Source of the DNA: an uncultured Pseudomonadota bacterium
GTDB lineage: Bacteria > Pseudomonadota > Alphaproteobacteria > RF32 > CAG-239
Direction of reading: 5' to 3'
NCBI GenBank assembly: GCA_949289935.1
Contig: CASEQD010000008.1
Coordinates: 1-46,043, forward strand
DNA length: 46,043 bases
Notes under the pieces: model-generated
What the model was told of the DNA's origin: nothing
Seen by the model: the letters and a program-made list of their open reading frames with translations, nothing else
The model's database searches: none
Made by a program: the position numbers and the translations under genes
Shown: in pieces, positions 7,720 through 14,974 of the stretch
How positions within the stretch are numbered: the stretch's first letter is position 1
How the letters are laid out: every line of letters starts with the position of its first letter

Positions 7720-8036
7720 CTCAGCTAAATAGCCCTCACTCTCTTCTCTCCTAAATACGCCGCTCTTTTCTCCTCCCCCTGAGTAGAGCCCCTCTCATTC
7801 CCTCTCCTGAGTGTCCTCTCCATTTTTCCTCCCCTGAGCAGCTTTCTGCTTCCTCTCCCCCTGAGTAGTCCTCCGCTTTTTCTCCTCCCCTGAGACCTCC
7901 CCTCTCATTCCCTCCCTGAGTAACCCTCACCCTTTCCTCTCCTCCCCTGAATATCCTCTCCATTTTTCCTCCCCTGAGTAACCCTCACCATTTTCTCCTC
8001 CCCAAGTACTCCCCTCTCATTCCCTCCCTGAGTAGG
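7720..8036. repeat. Degenerate polypyrimidine/polypurine minisatellite, about 12 units
   Basis: The + strand is almost all C and T. Units of about 25-32 bases begin with CCTGAGTA or a variant (CCTGAATA, CCTAAATA, CCAAGTA) and continue with C/T-rich filler. Three filler types recur: one with CCCTCTCATTCCCT (near 7788, 7900, 8011), one with CCTCTCCATTTTTCCTCC (near 7813, 7951), and one with CCCTCACC then TTTTC (near 7926, 7981). The mixed order implies higher-order duplication. Minus-strand open frames across it are Gly/Arg/Glu-rich by-products of the purine strand and are not called as genes. Confidence 0.85.
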
Positions 8037-8047
8037 GCTGGAGGCAG

Positions 8048-8163
8048 AAAAACAATCTTGTGAATTGTTTTTCAACGACAGAGTCTGAATTGTTAGATTG
8101 TGAACAGGCGACAGCCTGAGGAAACAATCGTTACAATTCAGTTGACCGAAGCAGCTTTGCTGC
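8048..8163. repeat. Three consecutive inverted repeats (possible structured RNA or palindromic element)
   Basis: First, AAACAAT (8050-8056) and ATTGTTT (8064-8070) pair perfectly over a 7-base loop. Second, a long imperfect stem: CTGAATTGT/ACAATTCAG, GATTG/CAATC and CAGGC/GCCTG, arms 8085-8109 and 8114-8141. Third, GCAGC-TTT-GCTGC (8151-8163). They follow each other with almost no spacer, directly after the minisatellite and ahead of the 8278 gene. I recognise no known RNA family. Confidence 0.55.
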
Positions 8164-8239
8164 AAGAAGTTGGAAAAAAATCTTCTCATTTTTTTCACTT
8201 CTACATAAAAATAATTATTGAATAATTGCAAAATCCATG

Positions 8240-8259
8240 TTACACTTAAACCAGTGTAA
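8240..8259. promoter_or_regulatory. Inverted repeat just upstream of the 8278 gene
   Basis: TTACACT (8240-8246) and AGTGTAA (8253-8259) are perfect arms with a 6-base centre TAAACC, ending 18 bases before the start codon. It could be a protein-binding operator or a small hairpin in the leader. Confidence 0.45.
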
Positions 8260-8277
8260 TAAAGTGTGGAGGATGAA

Positions 8278-9249
8278 ATGCGTGTGATTCTTTCCGCCGG
8301 CAAAAGGATATATTTTACCCTGCTGGCTTCTTCTTTTATGTTCCCGGTTTCCGCTTTCGCCCAGTGCGTGGCAACTTCCGACTGTGCGGCTTTGGGCTAC
8401 ACCGAAACTTCTTGCCCGAACGGCAAAGGCATCAAATGCCCGTTCGGCGATAAATGGGCTTGTCCCTCCAGCAAGGAAGAAACCTGCGCCGAATACGGCT
8501 TCAAATATGACTGTTCCGGCACCGGCTATGCTTCCGGCAGCGGAACGCCCTGCAATAACAAATATGCATCCTGCACCTGCGCTTCCGGCTATGAATGGAA
8601 AGACGGTGCCTGCACAAAGAGAGCCGGAGCAATTTTCGGCCAGTGCACCGGCTATGCCAAAAACTGCAAAATCGGACAAATCTTAAACAATGATGGCAGC
8701 TGCTCGGACTACCGCGTCAGCGGGGTTGAGCCGGTCGGTGTGGTGGTTTATATCGGCGGAGACGGCTGTGGCCAGGCTCTGGCGCTGGAAAATTTGGGAA
8801 GCTATCAATGGGCGACAGAACTGGTCGATATTCCGGATTTGTTCAATTACAGCAGTGAACCAGTCAATGATTTTTCCAGCTGTGAGAATACGAAAATTGT
8901 GATTGATTACAGCTCCAAGCAATACGGTGACGGCGCCTACAAATATTACCCGGCCTTTTGGCAGGCGTATAACTATGCCCCTTCAATCATGCCGGAAACA
9001 AAAGGGAAATGGTGTTTGCCATCCGGTGGCGTGTTAAACAGCATTTACCAGAATATGACAGCTATTGATAAAGGCTTAGCCAGAATTGATAAAGAACACA
9101 TTGGCATCAGTGTTTGGTGGTCGTCGTCCGAGCACGATTATCGTGACGCGTGGCGCTGGGAGTCGTCTTCAGGTGAATTCAATGGATACGACTATAGTGG
9201 TAAGCATGGCTACAGCAGCAACTACGTTCGTCCGGTGATTGAGTTTTAA
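8278..9249 (+). CDS. Secreted cysteine-rich protein with DUF1566/FISUMP-like C-terminal module
   Basis: 323 residues from the ATG at 8278, chosen because GTGGAGG sits five bases upstream; a GTG at 8266 would overlap that ribosome site. A signal peptide (residues ~1-28, ending SAFAQ) leads to the motif CVATSDCAALGYTETSC then KCPFGDKWAC, shared with the genes at 44858 and 45939. An EGF-like Cys-rich stretch follows (CAEYGFKYDC, CNNKYASCTC, YEWKDGACTK). The C-terminal ~180 residues carry GVVVYI, ETKGKWCLPSGG, WWSSSEHD and end NYVRPVIEF, a pattern like the DUF1566/FISUMP proteins of surface lipoproteins and adhesins. Probably exported and disulphide-rich; function unknown. Ends before a bidirectional terminator. 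Confidence 0.85.
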   Translation: MRVILSAGKRIYFTLLASSFMFPVSAFAQCVATSDCAALGYTETSCPNGKGIKCPFGDKWACPSSKEETCAEYGFKYDCSGTGYASGSGTPCNNKYASCTCASGYEWKDGACTKRAGAIFGQCTGYAKNCKIGQILNNDGSCSDYRVSGVEPVGVVVYIGGDGCGQALALENLGSYQWATELVDIPDLFNYSSEPVNDFSSCENTKIVIDYSSKQYGDGAYKYYPAFWQAYNYAPSIMPETKGKWCLPSGGVLNSIYQNMTAIDKGLARIDKEHIGISVWWSSSEHDYRDAWRWESSSGEFNGYDYSGKHGYSSNYVRPVIEF

Positions 9250-9290
9250 ATAACCTGGCCTCCTACTGCTTCAATTCGGCAAAAACAAAA

Positions 9291-9319
9291 AAACCGGCGG
9301 AACATATCCCCGCCGGTTT
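9291..9319. terminator. Bidirectional terminator between the 8278 gene and rpmG
   Basis: AAACCGGCGG and CCGCCGGTTT form a perfect 10-bp stem with a 9-base loop. A-runs upstream (AAAAACAAAAAAA) give a T-run on the minus strand, so it can serve convergent rpmG; the + side tail (TTTCAAATTTT) is weaker. Confidence 0.8.
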
Positions 9320-9353
9320 CAAATTTTATATGCTTCAAAAAAACCAGTGAAAA

Positions 9354-9521
9354 TTACTTCAGCTTTTTCTCAACAAACTCTTCATGCTTCTTAGACTTTT
9401 TGTCATATTTCTTCAAAGTCAGCTTTTCCGGATGGGTTCTCGGATTCTTTTCAGCAAGATAAAATGTTCCCGTACCGGCGGTGCTTTCCAATTTTACTTT
9501 AACTTTTACTGCTTTTGCCAT
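9354..9521 (-). CDS. rpmG: 50S ribosomal protein L33
   Basis: 55 residues, MAKAVKVKVKLESTAGTG then FYLAEKNPRTHPEKLTLKKYDKK, the standard L33 sequence. This is the Cys-free form that binds no zinc. It is part of the large ribosomal subunit near the E site. A single gene facing the 8278 gene and sharing its terminator. Confidence 0.95.
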   Translation of the reverse strand: MAKAVKVKVKLESTAGTGTFYLAEKNPRTHPEKLTLKKYDKKSKKHEEFVEKKLK

Positions 9522-9647
9522 TTTTTTATTCTCTTCACTAAGATTACAAAATTAACATTTAGGCGTAATATACATTTTTTTCCGCTGTTGTCAACAACAA
9601 TTTTCAAAGCTTCCGGCAAACTGTGGTTTTCCGGTTCCGGAATGTCT

Positions 9648-10787
9648 TTACGGCTTTTCTGCCTGAAGCATCGTCAAAGCCAGCGCATAAGCCGCATCAA
9701 TATCCACCTTGGCCTCTTCTCTGTCTTCCCTCGGGCATTCTTTCGGTTCCGACCGCTGCAGCAAATCTGCGACAGTCATTCCGGCCTTGGCCCGATACAG
9801 ACAAATATCCGGCTTCAACCCGACACCGTCAATTTCCTGCCCTGAAGGCGTATAATAAAAAGCATTGGTCAGCAGCATTTTATTATCCCCCGGCAGATTA
9901 ACAAAATTCTGCACGGTTCCCTTGCCGTGCGTCTGGGTTCCGGCCACCAGCGCCAGCCCCTGTTCTTTCAGAGCCGCCGTAAAAACCTCTGCCGCCGAAG
10001 CCGTTCCGCCGTCTGCCAAAATAACAATCGGCAGCCCGTTTACAACAGATTTTCCCTGCGCCCGGTAAAAAACCGCGGAATCTTCCCGGCGTCCTTTGGT
10101 CGAAACAATAATTCCCTCATCCAGAAACAGCCCGGTAACATCAATGGCATCGCCCAAAACGCCCCCCGGACTCATGCGCAAATCAATAATCAGCGCCCGG
10201 GTATCCGGGTTTGTTTCCAGCGACTGCTTTATATTTCCTTTGGTATATTTATTAAACGCCCCGATTTTCAAATACAGCACGCCGCCTTCCATCCGCCGCT
10301 CGGCATATTCTCTTGAAAAAACCGGTTTATTTGTTTCTTCCTGCAAAAGGTTGGAAAAATATTTTGAACTCTTGTCCAACCGCTTCACACCGGCCAGCAG
10401 CATTCTGTCGGCAGCTTCAATGTCTTTACTCTTGATTTTCGGAGACAAGCGACGCAAATCGCGGATAATCTTATCCGAAAACTTTGCCCAAGCCTCAGCA
10501 TCATGCTCATCTTCCGGCACGGAAAAACTCTTATACAGATTTGAGCCGTAATAAATGGTCATACGGGAACTGTCATCCGCCACCAGAATATTTTTATCCA
10601 TGTCCTGCAGTCCCGTCAAACTCCATTTGGCAAACTGCCCGGCGGAAACACCCCCCAGATACTCTTCGTCAACAACTTTATAAGCGGCGGACAAAAGCTC
10701 AACATTTCCCGCCCGGGCCGGAAACACAGCACCGAAAAACAAAACCGCCGCGGCAAAAAAAACAAACTTTGACACCTTTTCTTCCAT
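9648..10787 (-). CDS. S41 (C-terminal processing) protease lacking a PDZ domain
   Basis: 379 residues from the ATG at 10787, which has AAAGGGAGA upstream; a TTG at 10808 is a weaker alternative. A signal peptide (~1-26, ending ARA) targets it to the periplasm. The catalytic Ser is Ser264 in DGGTASAAEVF and the general-base Lys is Lys289 in THGKGTVQ, as in CtpA/Prc. The family motif LDKSSKYF (~137-144) is normally followed by a ~90-residue PDZ domain before the protease core; here only about 20 residues separate it from GGVLYLKIGAFNKYT, so PDZ is missing. RMSPGGVLGDAI is the usual LRxNPGG loop with Met-Ser for Asn. Probably an active envelope protease with altered substrate control. Confidence 0.9.
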   Translation of the reverse strand: MEEKVSKFVFFAAAVLFFGAVFPARAGNVELLSAAYKVVDEEYLGGVSAGQFAKWSLTGLQDMDKNILVADDSSRMTIYYGSNLYKSFSVPEDEHDAEAWAKFSDKIIRDLRRLSPKIKSKDIEAADRMLLAGVKRLDKSSKYFSNLLQEETNKPVFSREYAERRMEGGVLYLKIGAFNKYTKGNIKQSLETNPDTRALIIDLRMSPGGVLGDAIDVTGLFLDEGIIVSTKGRREDSAVFYRAQGKSVVNGLPIVILADGGTASAAEVFTAALKEQGLALVAGTQTHGKGTVQNFVNLPGDNKMLLTNAFYYTPSGQEIDGVGLKPDICLYRAKAGMTVADLLQRSEPKECPREDREEAKVDIDAAYALALTMLQAEKP

Positions 10788-10898
10788 TCTCCCTTTATCC
10801 GCGCCCAAAACACCGGCAAAAAACTTATTAAAATATAAACGACATTTCCGCCGTCATCAACCCCCCGGCCGCAATAATCCACCGGATAAAAACACCTG

Positions 10899-11690
10899 TC
10901 AGAAAAATTCCATCACCAAAGGCGCATGATCGGAAGGTTTGTCCGCCAGTCTGGCCTGCTTGTCAACCCCGCACGATTTCAAACCGTCTGCCGCTGCCGG
11001 AGAAAGCCAGAAATAATCAATCCGCATCCCGTTGTCCAAAGCAACGGCGCTCCCGGAATAATCCCAATACGTATACCCCGTCTCATAAGGATGAAGACAG
11101 CGGAAAGCATCATAAAAGCCAAGATATTCAAAGGCCTTAAGCCTTTGTTTCACCTCTTCTCTGAACAAAGCATTGTTGCGGAACAAATCGGGATTATAAA
11201 CATCCGCCTCTGTCAGAATAACATTAAAATCCCCGCCGAAAACAACTTTTTCCCCGCTTTCCGAAAGTTTCCGCGCATGTGCGTAAAAAGCATCCATCCA
11301 GGCCAGTTTATAGGCATACTTGCTGTCGTCATCCGGAGCATTGTAAGGAGGATTGCCGTTGGGCAGATACACCGAAGCAACGCGGATATTTTCGCCGCCG
11401 GCATCAACCAACACTTCCAGATAGCGTGCGTTTTCATCTTCAAACCCCGGCAGGCCTTCCGCCGCAACCTCAATTTTTCCCCGGCTCAAAACCGCCACGC
11501 CGTTATAACTTTTCTGCCCGAAAATTTTAGCCTCATACCCGGCCAGCTGCAAATCAAAAAACGGAAAAGCATTAAATTCGCACTTGATTTCCTGCAGCAA
11601 AACCACATCCGGACGGCACCTGTCCAGCCACGCCAGCAGATTCGGCAGCCGGGCGTTGACGGAATTTACATTATAAGTCGCTATTTTCAT
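10899..11690 (-). CDS. xthA: Exodeoxyribonuclease III
   Basis: 263 residues of the ExoIII/APE1 endonuclease-exonuclease-phosphatase fold. Active-site motifs: Asn7/Asn9 region (TYNVNS), Glu34 (LLQEIK), Tyr108 (SVYLPNG), Asp154 and Asn156 (GGDFNV), and the terminal SDHAP with Asp254 and His255. It cuts at abasic sites and trims 3' ends in base excision repair. It is divergent from dgt, with only 66 bases between start codons, so their promoters share that gap. Confidence 0.96.
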   Translation of the reverse strand: MKIATYNVNSVNARLPNLLAWLDRCRPDVVLLQEIKCEFNAFPFFDLQLAGYEAKIFGQKSYNGVAVLSRGKIEVAAEGLPGFEDENARYLEVLVDAGGENIRVASVYLPNGNPPYNAPDDDSKYAYKLAWMDAFYAHARKLSESGEKVVFGGDFNVILTEADVYNPDLFRNNALFREEVKQRLKAFEYLGFYDAFRCLHPYETGYTYWDYSGSAVALDNGMRIDYFWLSPAAADGLKSCGVDKQARLADKPSDHAPLVMEFF

Positions 11691-11756
11691 ATGTTAACCT
11701 TTATTAAATTTATCTCAGTATATAAAGAAAATATCAGAAATAAAAGAGGAAAAGTC

Positions 11757-12917
11757 ATGGAACTTGCAGTTTATGCCACCAAACCGGAAGACAGCCGCGG
11801 ACGCCTTTACCCGGACTACCCGAACATCAACCGTTCGCCTTTTCAGCGCGACCGCGACCGGCTTATCCATTCAGCCTCTTTCCGCCGCCTTGACGGCAAA
11901 ACACAGGTTTTTGCCTACCATGAAGGAAAAAACTACCGCACCCGGCTCACCCACAGCATCGAAGTTTCCCAAATAACCCGCACCCTGTGCAAAAGCCTCG
12001 GCCTCAACGAAGAACTCGGCGAAGCCGTTGCTCTGGCGCACGATCTGGGACATTCCCCTTTCGGACACGCCGGCGAACGGGCGCTGCAAAATTCCATGGC
12101 TCGTTTCGGCGGTTTCGACCACAACGTCAATTCGCTGAAAATCATGACCAAATTAGAAACCCGCTACCCTGAATTTCCGGGGCTTAACCTCACTTGGGAA
12201 ACAATTGAAGCCACAGTCAAACACAACGGCCCCGTCAAAAAAATCGCCAGTGCTTATTTAAAAGAATTCAACAAAAAATTTGACCTTGACCTTAAAAATT
12301 TTCCCTCGCTTGAAGGACAGGTCGGCGCGGTTGCCGATGACATCGCTTATAACAACCACGATATCGACGACGGTTTCCGTGCCGGATTTTTCACCATCGG
12401 ACAACTGTGTGAACTGCCGTTCATTAACGAAATCGTCTCTTCTTTTCTCAAAAAATACCCTCAAGCCAAAAACAACGGCAATCTGATAATTTACGGCATC
12501 ACTCGCGGCATGATCGCCCGCATGGTTTTCGACGTCACGGAAAACGCCGCCGCCAATTTCCGCGCCCACCGCATTGAACATCCGGCCGATGCCCGGCGCC
12601 AAAAAACATTTATGGTTGACTTTTCAGCCAAAATGAAAAAAGAAATCAGAGAACTGCGCTCTTTTCTCAAAGAAAATTTTTACACGGCCACCCCCATCGT
12701 CCGCATGGACATGAAATCACAGCGCTTGGTTGAAGAGCTTTTTACCCTGTTTATGGATAACCCCAAACTGCTGCCCATGGAACAACGCCGCCTGCTGCAT
12801 GCCGGAATGACCGATGCCGAAACGGCCGAAGTCATCTGCGACTACATCGCCGATATGACCGATATCATGGCCATTGAAGAACACAGCCGCCTGTTCAACC
12901 CGGAAACCCGTTTCTGA
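11757..12917 (+). CDS. dgt: Deoxyguanosinetriphosphate triphosphohydrolase-like protein
   Basis: 386 residues. The ATG at 11757 has AGAGGAAAAG upstream; the frame stays open for 830 bases before it but that part is antisense to xthA and is not coding. HD-domain metal ligands are His66 (RLTHSIEV), His95-Asp96 (ALAHDLGHSPFGH) and the Asp of VADDIAYNNHDIDDG. These enzymes remove triphosphate from dNTPs and trim nucleotide pools. In many proteobacteria this type lies next to argS and the SPOR gene; argS is not here, but SPOR and nagZ are 1-3 kb away. Confidence 0.95.
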   Translation: MELAVYATKPEDSRGRLYPDYPNINRSPFQRDRDRLIHSASFRRLDGKTQVFAYHEGKNYRTRLTHSIEVSQITRTLCKSLGLNEELGEAVALAHDLGHSPFGHAGERALQNSMARFGGFDHNVNSLKIMTKLETRYPEFPGLNLTWETIEATVKHNGPVKKIASAYLKEFNKKFDLDLKNFPSLEGQVGAVADDIAYNNHDIDDGFRAGFFTIGQLCELPFINEIVSSFLKKYPQAKNNGNLIIYGITRGMIARMVFDVTENAAANFRAHRIEHPADARRQKTFMVDFSAKMKKEIRELRSFLKENFYTATPIVRMDMKSQRLVEELFTLFMDNPKLLPMEQRRLLHAGMTDAETAEVICDYIADMTDIMAIEEHSRLFNPETRF

Positions 12918-12925
12918 CAACCTTT

Positions 12926-13900
12926 TCACATAGCCTTAATCAGGCTGTCCTGAATGGAAATCGAACTGTCCAGATCCGATTCGGTCATATAAGACAAGAT
13001 TCCCGCCATCATCGAAATCACAATCAGCCCGATGATAATCGCCGACAGCCACTTAAAATTAAAGTTTCCGAAAAATCCGCCGATGGCAATTGCCACAATC
13101 CCGAAGCCCGCCACCGCGTAAATAATCATCTTCATGCCTTCGAATATTTCCGAACCGGCGCTCAGCAGCTGGCTGAACATACCGCTGTTTTCCCCGCGCG
13201 CCTCCGCCCGGAAACCTTCTCCTTCTTCAGCCTTCTGCTTTGTTTCCTCTTCCTCATCCTGAGAAGTAAGCGAATTCAGCTTTTCCTGCATATTTTTCTG
13301 CCATGGAAGCAGATTATCGGAAGTACCAAGCGTGTCCTCCCCCTCGGAAGCATTCAATATCTCGGAAGCACCCTGCGCCGCAGCCTCCTGTGTATTTTCA
13401 TCAGCCGCCGCTTCATCTGCTTTGTTTGCCGCATCCTCCGGATTGTTTTTTTCTTTCTTTTCAAGATACGCTAACATAAACTGAAAATCTTTCTCCGTAG
13501 CATCATCTTCAACAGATTGTCGTAAAGCCAAATCCGCAATCTTATCAATAGATATTAAATCACTTATCATCATCTCATCATATACGTTCTGCTGAGCTGG
13601 AAGATAAACTTCAGTATACCATGAATGAAATTCTTTCCATTCATCTGAAGTCAAAGTGCCTGAATAAAAATTCTCCGTAAGCTTGTCCATCCTTGAAGTA
13701 TACTCATCACTCATAGGTCTAAGTTCGGAAATTGCTTTTTTCATCCCTTCAGTTTCTTCATTCTCCGGAAAATCCTTAATCATCCAATAAGCCTCATGCA
13801 GCGGAGGAAGTTTCTCTTCAGCCGACGCCTCGGAAACAACAAAACACAAGGCAATAATTAATGTTAAAACAAAAAAATACTTTTTTCCCCGGCAACACAT
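12926..13900 (-). CDS. Exported protein with C-terminal VirB2/TrbC-like two-helix domain
   Basis: 324 residues. The ATG has GGAGGG six bases upstream. A signal peptide (~1-27, ending SEASA) is followed by ~120 mostly helical residues (HEAYWMIKDF, EWKEFHSWYTEVY) and a long acidic, low-complexity linker (~155-235, rich in Glu, Ala and Asp). The last ~75 residues are hydrophobic: GSEIFEGMKMIIYAVAGFG then FFGNFNFKWLSAIIIGLIV, two membrane segments around a short Phe/Asn/Lys turn. This matches the layout of the VirB2/TrbC pilin subunit of type IV secretion systems, but no other secretion gene is nearby and the N-terminal part is not typical. Convergent with dgt, with 8 bases between stops. Homology is by pattern only. 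Confidence 0.72.
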   Translation of the reverse strand: MCCRGKKYFFVLTLIIALCFVVSEASAEEKLPPLHEAYWMIKDFPENEETEGMKKAISELRPMSDEYTSRMDKLTENFYSGTLTSDEWKEFHSWYTEVYLPAQQNVYDEMMISDLISIDKIADLALRQSVEDDATEKDFQFMLAYLEKKEKNNPEDAANKADEAAADENTQEAAAQGASEILNASEGEDTLGTSDNLLPWQKNMQEKLNSLTSQDEEEETKQKAEEGEGFRAEARGENSGMFSQLLSAGSEIFEGMKMIIYAVAGFGIVAIAIGGFFGNFNFKWLSAIIIGLIVISMMAGILSYMTESDLDSSISIQDSLIKAM

Positions 13901-14028
13901 AACAAGCCCTCCGCATAATACAACTTTGTTTATTATATGCTATAAACTAATAAATATCAATTACGTATTTAGATATCTGAATAAAAAAAATGCCAAAAAA
14001 AAATAACAACCGCTCAAAAACAATGTTA

Positions 14029-14045
14029 AAAGATTATAAATCTTT
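14029..14045. promoter_or_regulatory. Palindrome upstream of the SPOR-domain gene
   Basis: AAAGATT-ATA-AATCTTT, perfect 7-base arms, 48 bases before the 14093 start in the divergent intergenic region. Possible operator; TATAAAT within it could also serve as a -10 box. Chance occurrence in AT-rich DNA is quite possible. Confidence 0.3.
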
Positions 14046-14092
14046 ATCTGCTACACTGCTCTAAAACAACACCAAAAACGAGGTAAACGATA

Positions 14093-14971
14093 ATGTTTCA
14101 GGAATTTCCGGATGACAACATAAACGACAATTTTTTAAGCGAACGCCGCCAGAAGATTGCCGAACAGTCAATGATGAACATGGAAGAAAAGAAAAACGAA
14201 CTCAAACGCTCCAAAAGCGTATTTATCGGTGCGGTTTCCGGTATGGCTTTGGCCGGCATTGTCGGCTGGTTTGCCCTGTCGCCGCGTTACACGGCTGAAA
14301 ACATCGGCGAAATACCGGTCGTCCGCCGGCCGCAAACGGCCGTAAAAGTCCGCCCCGGCGATCCCGGCGGTATGGAAATCCTCAATCAGGACAAAAGCGT
14401 TTATAACATCATTGAAAATCAGACCGCTCCGACGGTAGAAAGCATTCTGCCGCCGCCGGAACAACCGAAGCTCCCCATCGTCCAGACTGAACCGACGCCT
14501 GCTCCTGTTCAAAACATTGAACCGGAAAGAAACATCGGTACGGCAAAAGTTGCCGTTGCTGCACCGGTTGCCGCTGTTGTTAACGAAGTCCCGGAAGAAA
14601 AGCTTCCCACTATAAAAGAAGCCGCGCAAAAACAAAATGCCGAAAAACCACGTCCTCAGCCCAAGACTGAAAAACCGGCAACCGAAGCACCGAAAACACC
14701 GGCGGCAAAACCCGCTGTGGCAAAAGGAAACTGGCAAATTCAGCTGATGTCGTCGCCTAACAGAAAAGCCGTTGAAAACGCATGGACGGGAATGGTCAAA
14801 AAGCATCCGGCGCTTAAAGGACAGCCGCATGAAGTCGAAACCGCCGACCTCGGCAGCAAGGGAACTTACTATCGCTTAAAAGCAGGAGCGTTCGACAGCC
14901 GCGACGGTGCCGACAAGCTCTGTAATGCCGTCAAAAAACAAGGCGGAAGCTGCATTGTAAAGAAAAAATAG
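14093..14971 (+). CDS. SPOR-domain inner-membrane protein
   Basis: 292 residues. A short charged cytoplasmic N-terminus (~1-42), one membrane helix (~43-63, VFIGAVSGMALAGIVGWFAL), a long Pro/Ala/Glu/Lys-rich periplasmic linker (~64-205), and a C-terminal SPOR domain (~209-292, WQIQLMSSPNRKAVENAW through YYRLKAGAFDSRDGADKLC). SPOR domains bind denuded glycan strands at the division septum. Start supported by GAGG nine bases upstream. It is followed by an M50 protease (4 bases) and nagZ, probably one operon. Confidence 0.9.
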   Translation: MFQEFPDDNINDNFLSERRQKIAEQSMMNMEEKKNELKRSKSVFIGAVSGMALAGIVGWFALSPRYTAENIGEIPVVRRPQTAVKVRPGDPGGMEILNQDKSVYNIIENQTAPTVESILPPPEQPKLPIVQTEPTPAPVQNIEPERNIGTAKVAVAAPVAAVVNEVPEEKLPTIKEAAQKQNAEKPRPQPKTEKPATEAPKTPAAKPAVAKGNWQIQLMSSPNRKAVENAWTGMVKKHPALKGQPHEVETADLGSKGTYYRLKAGAFDSRDGADKLCNAVKKQGGSCIVKKK

Positions 14972-14974
14972 CAC

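Noticed and set aside
7720..8036. CRISPR-like array
   Set aside because: The recurring motif is only about 8 bases and degenerate, the intervals are C/T-rich and related to each other, and no cas gene is present. It is a minisatellite.
8085..8141. Integron attC site or transposon end
   Set aside because: GTTAGAT fits one attC half-site, but the matching half is absent, and there is no target duplication, transposase or integrase beside it except the housekeeping xerC.
7751..8303. Minus-strand reading frames over the minisatellite (Gly/Arg/Glu-rich)
   Set aside because: They are translations of the purine-rich strand, with repeat-derived sequence, no ribosome site and no family resemblance.
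10926..11756. Long N-terminal extension of dgt giving a 663-residue protein
   Set aside because: This part is antisense to xthA, and dgt has a proper ATG with ribosome site at 11757 matching the family N-terminus.
12926..13900. Evidence for a type IV secretion system locus
   Set aside because: Only a VirB2-like domain is seen; the flanking genes are dgt and a SPOR protein, and no VirB4, VirB8-11 or VirD4 is present.
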